Of a DNA stretch of 64,000 nucleotides, positions 26,856-35,787 are shown one piece after another. Each line of letters begins with the position of its first letter. The stretch's first letter is position 1. The translations under genes were made by a program, and so were the position numbers. A model generated the notes under the pieces. That model searched no databases, had not been told where the DNA came from, and saw nothing but the letters and a program-made list of their open reading frames with translations. Origin of the DNA: Actinomadura viridilutea (GTDB taxonomy: Bacteria; Actinomycetota; Actinomycetes; Streptosporangiales; Streptosporangiaceae); assembly GCA_003001795.1 (NCBI GenBank), contig PVNI01000005.1:124001-188000 (forward strand). Direction: 5' to 3'.

Positions 26856-27308
26856 CTACCCGGCGCTTCGTGCGAGCTGTCGCTCGAGGCGGCGGACCAG
26901 CGCACCGTCCTGCCAGGTCAGCCGCTTGCGCAGGTGGACGACGGTGCCGCGGTCGGGGGCGGCGTCGATGCTCAGGTCGTCCACCAACGCCCGCATGATC
27001 CTAATGCCGCGCCCAGATTCCACCAAATCGCCCGATTCATCCTGTTTTTCCGAGGGGCGCGGACCGCACCCCCAGTCTTCGATGCGCAGGACGCACGTGC
27101 CGCCGTCGACCCAGCCGGAGACCTCGAACTCCGCGCCGCCGCGGGCGTGCTGGACGGCGTTGGTGCACGCCTCCGAGGCCGCCACGAGGACGTCGGCGAC
27201 GCAGTCCTCGGTCACGCCCAGGCCCCGCAGCGCATCCCCCACGACCCGGCGGATCACCGGGATGCTCAGCTTCTCCCGAGGCAGGGCGAGCGAGAACTTC
27301 ATGTCCAC
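26856..27308 (-). CDS. RsbW-like HATPase, putative anti-sigma factor
   Basis: The 150-residue product has the GHKL ATPase fold of bacterial anti-sigma kinases. The N box is VLVAASEACTNAVQHA, the G1 box is VLRIEDWGCGP and the G2 box is SGRGIRIMRALVDDL. A basic C-terminal tail follows. Such proteins phosphorylate anti-sigma-factor antagonists or bind sigma factors; in actinomycetes most partners are unlinked. Start GTG 27308 follows GAGG at 6 bases; ATG 27302 is an alternative. It sits between purS and purQ in the same direction. About 240 bases separate its stop from purQ, so it may read into the purQ-purL operon. Confidence 0.85.
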   Translation of the reverse strand: MDMKFSLALPREKLSIPVIRRVVGDALRGLGVTEDCVADVLVAASEACTNAVQHARGGAEFEVSGWVDGGTCVLRIEDWGCGPRPSEKQDESGDLVESGRGIRIMRALVDDLSIDAAPDRGTVVHLRKRLTWQDGALVRRLERQLARSAG

Positions 27309-27942
27309 CGGTCACCTCGTGTCATCCCCAGGCCCCCCTGGTCGACCCCTGGACCCGGTCCGCGCTCGACGACTCAACCGGAGCTAAGGCTTCCCCGGTG
27401 GAAACTCCCGTAATCGTTATACTGACCCGACTTTTCATGAACTTCGGGTGACCTGCGCATCCGATTCCCCAACGCCGACGCCCCCGCGTTCCCCCGTATC
27501 GGCTGAGCCACACCCCAGCGCGTACCCATCTCCTGGCCTCTTCGAATGAGAATCGGCCACGACGGGCCCCAGCCAGGACGCCGTCCCCCCGAATTTCCGC
27601 CCGCGCTCTGGCCGATGACGGCCAACCGCTGAACCTCGCCGCCCCCCACAGAGATCACACGACGCGTCCTGCTCGCGGTACCACGCAGGTCGTCAGCGCC
27701 CCCGCTCGAAGACGGCGCCGTCCGCCACTACCCACCCCTGCACCAGTACACAACGCAGAAATCACCAACGGGCCCCACCAGGCCCGACTCCCGCCCCGCA
27801 ATTCCACAACACACCCAGCCGGTCGGAGCCGACGTCAACATGTGCCAACTCCACTTTCCCGTCCATGCGCCATGCAGCGGCAGCGCACCCGCGCGACCTC
27901 CCCAGCCTGTCAAGCGATCACAATCAACCGCAGCCAGACCGC

Positions 27943-27990
27943 AATTTTCGGCGGCACGTTTCGCTGATCACGGCCGCGGCGCGTTCCAGA
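27943..27990. repeat. Degenerate repeat, copy 1
   Basis: TTTTCGGCGGCACGTTTCGC followed by TGATCACGGCCGCGGCGCG matches the ends of copies 2 and 3. The flanking 80-base portion present there is only weakly recognisable here. Confidence 0.5.
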
Positions 27991-28330
27991 ACCCACGGCG
28001 CAAACGGGCACCCGCACACCTCCGCAGCACAGCCACGCCGCCTTCCCAGACCAATCAATCTCGCGCCGCCACCGTCCCCGCCGGGGCGAGATCATCACAA
28101 CGCGAGGCGGCAATCGACCAGAGCAGGACCGCCGATTACGACCGCCGCTCCCCCACCGCCGCACAGCACGATCACTCTCAGCCGGAATCACCCCAGTCGA
28201 CTTCAACGGCCGCTCCCCGCTGGAGCCACCACGTGCCACGAAAACCCGACGCACCAACGCCGGCCCCAGACCCTTGCGGCGCAGCTACGCACCTCCCGGC
28301 TTCAACGCCACCCCGCCTCCGCTCCAGGAC

Positions 28331-28466
28331 GGGCCTACCGGCCGATGAAATCGTCACGGCACGGGCGCGGAAGTAGACCGGCAGCGCAGGCGATCATCCT
28401 CGGCCGGAGTCAGACCGCGCATTTCGGCAGCCTCTTCGCTCATCGCGGCCGCGGCGCGCTTCACCC
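28331..28466. repeat. Degenerate repeat, copy 2
   Basis: The segment 28331-28407 is nearly identical to 29096-29173. Shared blocks include GGACGGGCCTACCGGCCGAT, ATCGTCACGGCACG and GCAGCGCAGGCGATCATCCT. It then continues into the TTTCGGC...GCGGCCGCGGCGCGC block common to all three copies. A partial fourth trace (GGCCGACGAGATCGTCCGGC) lies at 28557-28576. Confidence 0.75.
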
Positions 28467-28599
28467 CACACGGCGCCAACGCGCACATCGCTGCGGCTCA
28501 GTCGGACCGGCTCCCCAGTCGGCCCCTGCGTCGCTACCGCCCCTCTCAGGCGGTCGGCCGACGAGATCGTCCGGCACGAGCAGTGGAAACCGGCAATGC

Positions 28600-28665
28600 G
28601 ACTGTCCCAGGCGCGTACACCTCCGGCGCGAGCAGCAGCACCAGCAGCCCCGCCGCCAACTCCAT
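28600..28665 (-). pseudogene. Fragment of a CydD/CydC-type ABC exporter, membrane part
   Basis: The minus frame reads MELAAGLLVLLLAPEVYAPG, which matches the transmembrane segment of CydD/CydC exporters (LLVLILAPE-Y-P). Nothing else of the membrane domain is present. It directly abuts a nucleotide-binding-domain fragment on the opposite strand, so the original gene has been cut and inverted. Confidence 0.5.
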
Positions 28666-28672
28666 CCGGCCG

Positions 28673-28793
28673 TCCAGGGCGCTGCTGGCCGACCCGCCGG
28701 TGCTGGTGCTCGACGAGCCGACCGAAAGCCTCGACCCGGTGACCGCCGACGCGATCACCCGGGACCTGCTGACCTGGCCGGGCGGCGGGACCT
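28673..28793 (+). pseudogene. Fragment of an ABC transporter nucleotide-binding domain
   Basis: The plus frame reads SRALLADPPVLVLDEPTESL then DPVTADAITRDLLTW. This is the end of the signature helix, Walker B (LVLDEPT) and the D-loop of an ABC ATPase, closest in style to CydC. Walker A and the switch His are missing, so it cannot be functional. Confidence 0.65.
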
Positions 28794-29095
28794 GCGACCG
28801 GCGGCGCCGTCAGGGGAACCGCGTCCGCCCGCTCCCGCCCATCGCGGTCCGCGGCATCTCGCAGATCGTCCTCTCGGTCCTCCCGCGGATCATCGGGCGC
28901 CGTGCTTCGGTGAGAACGCCCTGCGCGACCACCCGGAAGACCTGGCGACCAGGGAGACGCGTTCCATCGGCGGCCCGGACGGCACCGCAAACGCCGCGTG
29001 TCCAGAGAGCAGATGAGCAAACAGCGGAGGCGGACCCCAGCAGCACAGCACACCACCTGCCCGGGGCCGGTCAACGCCACGCCGCCTTCCCCCAG

Positions 29096-29218
29096 GACGG
29101 GCCTACCGGCCGATGAATCGTCACGGCACGAGGGCGGAAGTCGACCAGCAGCGCAGGCGATCATCCTCGGGCGCGATTTCGGCGGCCGCTTTGCTCGTCG
29201 CGGCCGCGGCGCGCTCCA
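29096..29218. repeat. Degenerate repeat, copy 3
   Basis: The pair of blocks matches copy 2 in the same order and spacing except for a shorter middle. The minus strand encodes ERAAAATSKAAAEIAPEDDR, and copy 2 encodes a related stretch. The repeats may therefore be pieces of one decayed coding sequence. Confidence 0.75.
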
Positions 29219-29432
29219 AATGCTCCAGCACACACCGTTGCGACATAGCCGGACCAGCGGTGGGAAGCGATCGACCGTGCGGCTGATCTAGCGCAACGTC
29301 ACCGTCCCCGCGTTGCGCCATGGGCCACGGAGTCGGCGCGGCGGTGCAGGGCGATCGCTGACGGCTGGAGTCGGTTGTGAGGCGGCCGCCTCGTCGACTG
29401 CGGCCGCCGTTCGAGGTACCGACGGATCGTGG

Positions 29433-29684
29433 TCAGTTGTCCTCGAGGACGCGGACCTCGTAGGTCTCGATGACGGGGTTGGCGAGCAGGGTGTCCGCGA
29501 TCGTGCGGACGCGTTCCACGGCGGCCTCGTCGGCGGGGCCGTCCAGCTCCACCTCGAAGCGCTTGCCCTGGCGGACGGCGGTCACCCCCTCGAAGCCGAG
29601 CTGCGGCAGCTTGCGGGCGATCGCCTGCCCCTGAGGATCGAGGATTTCCGGCTTGAGCATGACGTCGACGACGACCCGCGCCAC
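29433..29684 (-). CDS. purS: FGAM synthase small subunit
   Basis: PurS bridges PurL and PurQ in the FGAM synthase complex and helps ammonia transfer. The 83-residue product is typical: VARVVVDVMLKPEILDPQGQ, the FEGVTAVRQGKRFEVEL strand-turn and LANPVIETYEVRVLEDN. GTG 29684 follows GAGGGGGC at 5-6 bases. The frame is open for 60 more codons upstream, but those are not part of the family. It is separated from purQ by the HATPase gene and 2 kb of degenerate DNA, so it probably has its own transcript. Confidence 0.93.
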   Translation of the reverse strand: MARVVVDVMLKPEILDPQGQAIARKLPQLGFEGVTAVRQGKRFEVELDGPADEAAVERVRTIADTLLANPVIETYEVRVLEDN

Positions 29685-30300
29685 GACTGCCCCCTCACTG
29701 ATCTGGGCTTTCACTGTCGCGTTGAAGCGTACGGCACCCCGGCCGCCTCCCCCTCCCGAGGGAGGGGACGGGCCCCGCGGCCCGCGGGACTTCACAAAGA
29801 TCTTCACCGGCTTCACAGCCGACGCCGTCGTCCCAGCGGCCAGAATGTTCATCGCTGCGCTCACGGCCCTGTGTCGGGTCGCGCCGCAGCCGCACGTCCG
29901 GACGATGATCAGCGTCGGACGTCCACGTGTCTCGCGATGCGCCCGCAGGCGCGGTCAAAGGAGGGGAACCAGCAATCGACCGCGATGATCTCGCGGCCGT
30001 ACCGGGCGGCCGTGCACCCCGGCATGCGACGGAACTCACGCCGCACCGCATCCGAGATGGCACGCCTGCCGGAGTTCACCGGGCTCTGAAACCACACCGT
30101 CGGCGCCGCCGTGCGCGGCGCGGGCGTCGAACCGCGGACACTCGCGCAACCGAACGTCCGGGCGGGCTCAACGGCGCGCGGCGCATCGGACGAGTCGGGG
30201 CGGCGCCGCCAGTTCGCGACCGAACGCGGGGCGATCGCCCGCCCGGTCTGGCAACCGCGGAGTCTCGCCCCGTCCCCCGGGTTTCCTCCAAGGAGGTCGG
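29685..30300. other. Upstream region of purS, no gene
   Basis: The 616 bases upstream of purS and of the divergent repeat-protein gene hold no supported coding sequence. A CCCCTCCC/GGGAGGGG hairpin (29750-29767), closed by GA, lies 66 bases upstream of the purS start in its likely leader. AAGGAGG at the right end serves the plus-strand gene. Confidence 0.45.
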
Positions 30301-31920
30301 ATGAACGTTGAGGAGCTGACTCCCCCGGAGCGCCGTCTGTGGAAGGCGTTCCCGAAGGGGGAGCCGGTCGATCTGTCCAGCGGCGACCCGGCGTTCGACG
30401 ATCCCGCGCAGTCCGGGCGCTGGGGCGCCGACCGGGTGATCCGCGCGGAGGTGCTGGTCGCGCTGCTGGCGGGCGCGGCCGAGCCCGAGCCGGGCCATGT
30501 CGCGGCGGTGCGGTTGACGGGGGCGCGGATCGTCGGGTCGCTCAACCTGGGGCACGCCGAGGTGACGGCGCCGCTGGCGCTGACCGGCTGCGTCTTCGAC
30601 GAGGCGCCGCACCTGTACTGGGCGAGCATGAACAGCGTCCACATGATGCGCTGCCGCCTGCCCGGGCTGGTGGCGTCCGGGGCCCGGGTGGACGGGCACC
30701 TGTGGCTGGAGGGCAGCCGCATCTCCGGCGGGCTGTGGCTGGACGGCGCGCACATCACCGGCATCCTCAACATGTCGGGCGTGCACCTGGCCAACCCGGG
30801 CGGGGACGCGCTGCTGGCCGACCGGCTCACCGTCGACGCCAACGTCTACTGCGACCAGGGCTTCGCCGCGGCCGGCGAGGTGCGGCTGCCCGGCGCGCGG
30901 GTCGGCGGGCAGCTGATCTTCCGGTCGGCGCGGCTGCACAACCCGTCGGGCGCCGCCCTGTACGCCAGCCGCCTGGACGTGGCCGCCAACGTGTTCTGCG
31001 ACGGCGGGTTCGCCGCGCGCGGGGAGATCCGGCTGCGGGGCGCGCGGGTCGGCGGCTACCTGTCGTTCGTCGGCGCGGATCTGGTGCACCCGGAGCGGAC
31101 CGCGCTCAACGCCGACGATCTGCAGGTGGAGACCGACGTGTACTGCTCCGACGGCTTCTCGGCGACGGGCGCGGTCAGCTTCGCCGGGGCGCGGGTGTCG
31201 GGGCAGCTCAACCTGAGCGGCGCCCGGCTGCGGCACGAGAACGGCACGGCGCTCAACCTGGAGCGGCTGCAGGCCGAGGAGGTGCTGCTGCGTCCGGCCG
31301 AGCAGGTCGAGGGGGTGGTCGACCTGGCGTACGCGCGCATCAACCTGCTGCGCGACGACCCGGCGACCTGGCCGAAGCGGCTGCAGCTGGACGGCCTGCA
31401 GTACGAGAACCTGGATCCGCCGCTGGACGCCCGGCAGCGCCTGGAGTGGCTGCGCCGCGACACCGACGGCTACCAGCCGCAGCCGTACGAGCGGCTCGCG
31501 CAGACCTACCGCGCGCTGGGCCTGGACGCCGACGGGCGCACGGTGCTGCTGGCCAAGGCCCGGGACCACCGCCGGACGCAGGGACTCCCCCGCAAGATCA
31601 TCGGTTGGTTGCAGGACATCCTGGTCGGTTACGGCTATCGGCCGTTCCGCGCGATGAGCTGGCTGGCCGGGCTGCTGGCGTTCGGCACGATCGTCTTCTC
31701 GCTACACAAACCGCAGATCCTGAATGAGGACGACCACCCGCACTTCAACGCGTTCTTCTACACTCTGGACCTGCTGCTGCCCGTCGGCGACCTCGGGCAG
31801 GAGCGGGTGTTCGCGCCCGAGGGCATCTACCAGTGGATCGCCAACCTGCTGGTGGCCGCGGGCTTCATCCTGGGATTGACCGTCGCCGCCGGCGTCACCC
31901 GCGCGCTGTCGCGCGAGTGA
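30301..31920 (+). CDS. Repeat-rich membrane protein, copy 1
   Basis: The 539-residue product is often named membrane-associated oxidoreductase in actinomycetes, without evidence. After an N-terminal motif (LTPPERRLWKAFPKGEPVDL) come many beta-solenoid-like repeats of about 30 residues built on VRLPGARVGGQLIFRSARL and similar, resembling pentapeptide/bactofilin folds. A helical segment with YQPQPYERLAQTYRALGLDA follows, and two or more membrane helices near the C-terminus (MSWLAGLLAFGTIVFS; WIANLLVAAGFILGLTVAAG). ATG 30301 follows AAGGAGG at 4 bases. A paralogue is at 42590-44050. A scaffold at the inner membrane face seems the most reasonable guess; no redox motif is visible. Confidence 0.75.
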   Translation: MNVEELTPPERRLWKAFPKGEPVDLSSGDPAFDDPAQSGRWGADRVIRAEVLVALLAGAAEPEPGHVAAVRLTGARIVGSLNLGHAEVTAPLALTGCVFDEAPHLYWASMNSVHMMRCRLPGLVASGARVDGHLWLEGSRISGGLWLDGAHITGILNMSGVHLANPGGDALLADRLTVDANVYCDQGFAAAGEVRLPGARVGGQLIFRSARLHNPSGAALYASRLDVAANVFCDGGFAARGEIRLRGARVGGYLSFVGADLVHPERTALNADDLQVETDVYCSDGFSATGAVSFAGARVSGQLNLSGARLRHENGTALNLERLQAEEVLLRPAEQVEGVVDLAYARINLLRDDPATWPKRLQLDGLQYENLDPPLDARQRLEWLRRDTDGYQPQPYERLAQTYRALGLDADGRTVLLAKARDHRRTQGLPRKIIGWLQDILVGYGYRPFRAMSWLAGLLAFGTIVFSLHKPQILNEDDHPHFNAFFYTLDLLLPVGDLGQERVFAPEGIYQWIANLLVAAGFILGLTVAAGVTRALSRE

Positions 31921-32164
31921 CGCCAGTCGTTGTCATCGCGAATAGTCGTCACCCTTCGTAGAGAAGATCGTCACGCATAATCACGGCGGAGGCGGGGACG
32001 CGGCCGACGGGTAGAAAACAAGCAAACGAGGGCTTGCGCCCCTGGGAGTGACGTCTGCCACGATTGCCTTGCGGCATACGTCCCTTACCTGGGGCGGCGT
32101 GCCATAGACGCCGGCCGGCATGCGGCGACCCCGTAGTCCCGGCCCCGATCGAGGAGTGTCATCG

Positions 32165-33295
32165 ATGGCGATCGACTCCGCGCGCGGCGCGCCCGACGTC
32201 CATGAGCTCGACGACCCCGAGCTCATCCAGCTGCTCACCCCCGAAGGGGAGCGCGTCGAGCATCCCGACTATCCCCTGGAGCTGACGCCGGACGAGGTCC
32301 GCGGCCTGTACCGCGACCTGGTGATCGTCCGGCGGATCGACCGGGAGGCGGTGGCCCTCACCCGCCAGGGCGAGCTGGGCCTGTGGGCCTCCCTGCTCGG
32401 CCAGGAGGCCGCCCAGATCGGCTCCGGGCGGGCGCTCGGCGAGCACGACATGGCCTTCCCCACCTACCGCGAGCACGGCGTGGCCTGGTGCCGCGACGTC
32501 GACCCGCTCAAGCTGCTGGGCCTGTTCCGCGGTGTGAACAACGGCGGGTGGGACCCTGCGGAGCACAACTTCCACCTGTACACGATCGTGATCGGCAGCC
32601 AGACGCTGCACGCGACCGGGTACGCGATGGGCGTCCAGCGCGACGGGGTGCTGGGCACGCCCAACGCGGGCGCGACCATCGCCTACTTCGGCGACGGCGC
32701 CACCTCCCAGGGCGACGTGAACGAGTCGTTCGTGTTCGCGTCGGTCTTCAACGCGCCGATCGTGTTCTTCTGCCAGAACAACCAGTGGGCCATCTCCGAG
32801 CCGCTGGAGAAGCAGTCGCGCATCCCGCTCTACCGGCGCGCGCAGGGCTACGGCTTCCCCGGCCTGCGGGTGGACGGCAACGACGTGTTCGCCTGCCTGG
32901 CGGTGACGCGCAAGGCCCTGGAGGCGGCCCGGACGGGCCAGGGGCCGACGCTGATCGAGGCCTACACGTACCGGATGGGCGCCCACACCACCACCGACGA
33001 CCCCACGCGCTACCGCCTCAAGGCCGAGGAGGAGGCGTGGAAGCTGAAGGACCCGATCGAGCGGGTCAAGGCGTACCTGGTGCGCAACGACCTCGCCGAC
33101 AACGCCTTCTTCGAGGAGATCGAGGCCGAGGCCAAGCAGGTCGCGGCCGACCTGCGCAAGGGGTGCCTGGCGATGCCCGACCCCGGGCCGATGGACATGT
33201 TCGCCCACGTCTACGCCGAGGCGCACCCGCTGATGACCGAGGAGCAGGAGCAGTTCGCCGCCTACCTGGCGTCCTTCAAGGAGGTGTCGTCGTGA
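32165..33295 (+). CDS. pdhA: 2-Oxoacid (probably pyruvate) dehydrogenase E1 alpha subunit
   Basis: E1 alpha binds thiamine diphosphate and decarboxylates a 2-oxo acid. The 376-residue product shows LGQEAAQIGSGRALGEHD, the TPP-Mg motif GDGATSQGDVNESFVFASVF then CQNN, the phospho-loop region YRMGAHTTTDDPTRYR, and PMDMFAHVYAE near the end. The start ATG 32165 has GAGGAG 8 bases upstream. It overlaps the next gene by four bases. Branched-chain 2-oxoacid dehydrogenases share all these motifs, and vdh in the same window makes such substrates. The choice of pyruvate is therefore not certain. Confidence 0.88.
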   Translation: MAIDSARGAPDVHELDDPELIQLLTPEGERVEHPDYPLELTPDEVRGLYRDLVIVRRIDREAVALTRQGELGLWASLLGQEAAQIGSGRALGEHDMAFPTYREHGVAWCRDVDPLKLLGLFRGVNNGGWDPAEHNFHLYTIVIGSQTLHATGYAMGVQRDGVLGTPNAGATIAYFGDGATSQGDVNESFVFASVFNAPIVFFCQNNQWAISEPLEKQSRIPLYRRAQGYGFPGLRVDGNDVFACLAVTRKALEAARTGQGPTLIEAYTYRMGAHTTTDDPTRYRLKAEEEAWKLKDPIERVKAYLVRNDLADNAFFEEIEAEAKQVAADLRKGCLAMPDPGPMDMFAHVYAEAHPLMTEEQEQFAAYLASFKEVSS

Positions 33296-34281
33296 CGACC
33301 GAGACGCTGACGCTGGGCAAGGCGCTGAACGCCGGCCTGCGCAAGGCGATGGAGAACGACCCCAAGGTCCTCGTGATGGGCGAGGACGTCGGCAAGCTCG
33401 GCGGGGTGTTCCGGGTGACCGACGGGCTGCAGAAGGACTTCGGCGAGGAGCGCGTGATCGACACGCCGCTGGCCGAGTCCGGCATCGTCGGCACCGCGAT
33501 CGGCCTGGCGCTGCGCGGCTACCGCCCGGTCGTGGAGATCCAGTTCGACGGGTTCGTGTTCCCCGCCGCCGACCAGATCATCACCCAGCTCGCCAAGATG
33601 CGGATGCGGTCGCTGGGCGCGCTGAGCCTGCCGGTCGTGGTGCGGATCCCGTGCGGCGGCGGCATCGGCGCGGTGGAGCACCACAGCGAGTCGCCCGAGG
33701 CGTACTTCACCCACACCGCGGGTCTGCGGGTGGTGGCGTGCTCCAACCCGTCGGACGCGTACACGATGATCCAGCAGTCGATCGCCTCGCCCGACCCGGT
33801 GATCTTCTTCGAGCCCAAGCGCCGGTACTGGGACAAGGCGCCCGTCGACGTCTCCGCCGCCCCCGAGAGCTGGACGCCGCTGCACCGCGCCCGCGTCGTC
33901 CAGCAGGGCGACGACGTGACGGTGCTGGCGTACGGGCCGATGGTGAAGACCTGCCTGGAGGCGGCGGCCGCGGCCGCCGAGGAGGGCCGGTCGCTGGAGG
34001 TCATCGACCTGCGCTCGCTCAACCCGCTGGACATCGACGCGGTCGTCGCGTCGGTCGAGCGCACCGGCCGGTGCGTGGTGGTGCACGAGGCGCCGGTGTT
34101 CTCCGGCTACGGCGCCGAGCTCGCCGCGCGCATCACCGAGCGCTGCTTCTACCGGCTGGAGGCGCCGGTGCTGCGGGTGGGCGGGTTCTCCACCCCGTAC
34201 CCGCCGTCCCGGCTGGAGGACCACTACCTGCCCGACTTGGACCGGGTCCTGGACGCGGTCGACCGGACGTTCGCGTGGTGA
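33292..34281 (+). CDS. pdhB: 2-Oxoacid (probably pyruvate) dehydrogenase E1 beta subunit
   Basis: E1 beta completes the alpha2beta2 E1 that passes the acyl group to lipoyl-E2. The 329-residue product has LTLGKALNAGLRKAMENDPK, MGEDVGKLGGVFRVTDGL, the TPP-side IQFDGFVFPAADQIITQLAK, and the C-terminal transketolase domain with LEVIDLRSLNPLDIDAVVAS. It starts at GTG 33292 inside the end of the alpha gene (GTGA overlap), so translation is coupled. The downstream E2 gene also begins at or just after its stop. Confidence 0.9.
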   Translation: MTTETLTLGKALNAGLRKAMENDPKVLVMGEDVGKLGGVFRVTDGLQKDFGEERVIDTPLAESGIVGTAIGLALRGYRPVVEIQFDGFVFPAADQIITQLAKMRMRSLGALSLPVVVRIPCGGGIGAVEHHSESPEAYFTHTAGLRVVACSNPSDAYTMIQQSIASPDPVIFFEPKRRYWDKAPVDVSAAPESWTPLHRARVVQQGDDVTVLAYGPMVKTCLEAAAAAAEEGRSLEVIDLRSLNPLDIDAVVASVERTGRCVVVHEAPVFSGYGAELAARITERCFYRLEAPVLRVGGFSTPYPPSRLEDHYLPDLDRVLDAVDRTFAW

Positions 34282-34298
34282 CGGCGAGGGACGCGGTG

Positions 34299-35663
34299 AT
34301 GAGCGAGGTCAAGCAGTTCAATCTGCCCGACGTGGGCGAGGGCCTGACCGAGGCCGAGATCGTCAAGTGGCATGTGGCGCCGGGCGACCAGGTCGAGATC
34401 AACCAGACGATCGTGGAGATCGAGACCGCGAAGGCGATCGTCGAGCTGCCCTGCCCGTACGAGGGCGTGGTGGCGGACCTGCTGGTCCCCGAGGGGCAGA
34501 CGGTGGACGTCGGCACGCCGATCATCGCGGTCAGCGTCTCCGGCGGGGACGCCGCTCCGGCCGCGGCCGCGCCGGCGGCCGAGGCGCCCAAGCAGGAGGC
34601 GGTGCCGGCTCCGGACGAGCCGGGCATGGTGCAGCCGGACGAGCCGAAGCGCCAGCCGGTCCTCGTCGGGTACGGGGTGAAGCCGGGGGCGACGAAGCGC
34701 CGTCCGCGCAAGCGGCCCGCCGCGCCCGCCGCGCCCGCCCCGGCGCCGCAGCCCAACGGCCGTCCACAGCCTGTGGACAAGCGCGTCCTGGCCAAGCCGC
34801 CCGTGCGGAAGATGGCCAAGGACCTCGGGGTGGACCTGTCGACGATCGTCGGGACGGGCCCGGCCGGGTCCATCACCCGCGACGACGTCCAGGCGGCCGC
34901 CTCCCGGCAGCAGGCGCCCGCGGCCGCGCCGCAGGCGCCCGCGCCGGTCCTGCGGGGCGAGGAGGAGCGGATCCCGGTCCGGGGCGTGCGGCGCAGCACG
35001 GCGACGGCGATGGTCTCCTCGGCGTTCACCGCCCCGCACGTCACCGAGTGGCTGCAGGTCGACATGACCGCCACGATGGACGCGGTGCGGCGGCTGCGCG
35101 AGATGCCGGACTTCGCCGGGCTGAAGGTGTCGCCGCTGCTGCTGGTGGCCAAGGCGCTGCTGGTCGCGGTCCGGCGGCACCCGATGATCAACTCGTCGTG
35201 GGTCGGCGAGGGCGACTCGGCGGAGATCGTCGTCAAGCCGTACGTGAACCTGGGGATCGCCGCCGCCACGCCGCGGGGCCTGCTGGTGCCCAACATCAAG
35301 GACGCCCACGCCAAGCCGCTGCCGGAGCTGGCGCGGGCGCTCAACGAGCTGGTCGACACGGCCCGCGCGGGCAAGGCGTCCCCGGCCGACCTGACCGGCG
35401 GCACGATCACGATCACCAACATCGGCGTGTTCGGCGTGGACGCGGGCACCCCGATCCTCACGCCGGGCGAGGCGGCCATCCTGGCCGTCGGCCAGGTGCG
35501 GGACATGCCGTGGGTGCACGAGGGCGAGCTGGCGGTCCGCAAGGTCGCCACGCTGGCGCTGTCGTTCGACCACCGCATCATCGACGGCGAGCTGGGCTCG
35601 AAGGTGCTGCGGGACGTCGGCGACATGCTGGAGGACCCGCTGCACATGCTCGTCTGGTCCTGA
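34299..35663 (+). CDS. pdhC: Dihydrolipoamide acyltransferase (E2)
   Basis: E2 forms the core of the complex and transfers the acyl group to CoA. The 454-residue product has one lipoyl domain with Lys45 in EIETAKAIVEL. A Pro/Ala-rich linker follows, then the peripheral-subunit-binding domain (VRKMAKDLGVDLSTIVGTGP) and the catalytic domain ending in LALSFDHRIIDGELGSKVL (active-site His and Asp). I chose ATG 34299 (GAGG 9-10 bases upstream). GTG 34278, overlapping the E1 beta stop, would add 7 residues. No E3 gene is next to it, so the lipoamide dehydrogenase is elsewhere. A 15-bp hairpin follows. Confidence 0.92.
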   Translation: MSEVKQFNLPDVGEGLTEAEIVKWHVAPGDQVEINQTIVEIETAKAIVELPCPYEGVVADLLVPEGQTVDVGTPIIAVSVSGGDAAPAAAAPAAEAPKQEAVPAPDEPGMVQPDEPKRQPVLVGYGVKPGATKRRPRKRPAAPAAPAPAPQPNGRPQPVDKRVLAKPPVRKMAKDLGVDLSTIVGTGPAGSITRDDVQAAASRQQAPAAAPQAPAPVLRGEEERIPVRGVRRSTATAMVSSAFTAPHVTEWLQVDMTATMDAVRRLREMPDFAGLKVSPLLLVAKALLVAVRRHPMINSSWVGEGDSAEIVVKPYVNLGIAAATPRGLLVPNIKDAHAKPLPELARALNELVDTARAGKASPADLTGGTITITNIGVFGVDAGTPILTPGEAAILAVGQVRDMPWVHEGELAVRKVATLALSFDHRIIDGELGSKVLRDVGDMLEDPLHMLVWS

Positions 35664-35683
35664 CGGGCCCGCCGCGACGGGTT

Positions 35684-35719
35684 CGCGGGGGTCGGAGCCG
35701 TGCCGCTCCGGCCCCCGCG
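35684..35719. terminator. Terminator between the E2 gene and the OmpA-domain gene
   Basis: A 15-bp stem with one G-T pair (35684-35698 with 35705-35719) and a 6-base loop sits 21 bases after the E2 stop, between two convergent genes. Confidence 0.8.
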
Positions 35720-35742
35720 GTCATTTCACCGGCGCGTTTCAG

Positions 35743-35787
35743 TTCACCGGCACCCTCAGTTCACCGGCACCCTCAGTCCACCGGCAC
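35743..35787. repeat. 17-bp tandem repeats over the 3' end of the OmpA-domain gene
   Basis: TTCACCGGCACCCTCAG occurs twice head to tail (35743-35759, 35760-35776), followed by a partial third copy inside the gene (35777-35787) and a diverged copy at 35725-35742. On the coding strand each unit repeats the last codons and the stop, GTGCCGGTG-ACTGA. Confidence 0.9.

Larger units (their letters stand above)
27309..29432. other. 2.1-kb degenerate region between the HATPase gene and purS
   Basis: No intact gene is supported. Frames on both strands are Arg/Pro/Thr-rich, without ribosome sites. The stretch contains a family of imperfect repeats (27943-27990, 28331-28466, 29096-29218) and short recognisable fragments of an ABC exporter in opposite orientations (28600-28665 and 28673-28793). 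A promoter-like TATAAC box near 27415 faces the HATPase gene. It looks like repeated insertion and decay inside what was once a compact purSQL cluster. Confidence 0.6.

Noticed and set aside
27865..29016. 383-codon Arg/Pro/His-rich frame between the HATPase gene and purS
   Set aside because: It crosses repeats and two transporter fragments in other frames; translation makes no sense as a protein.
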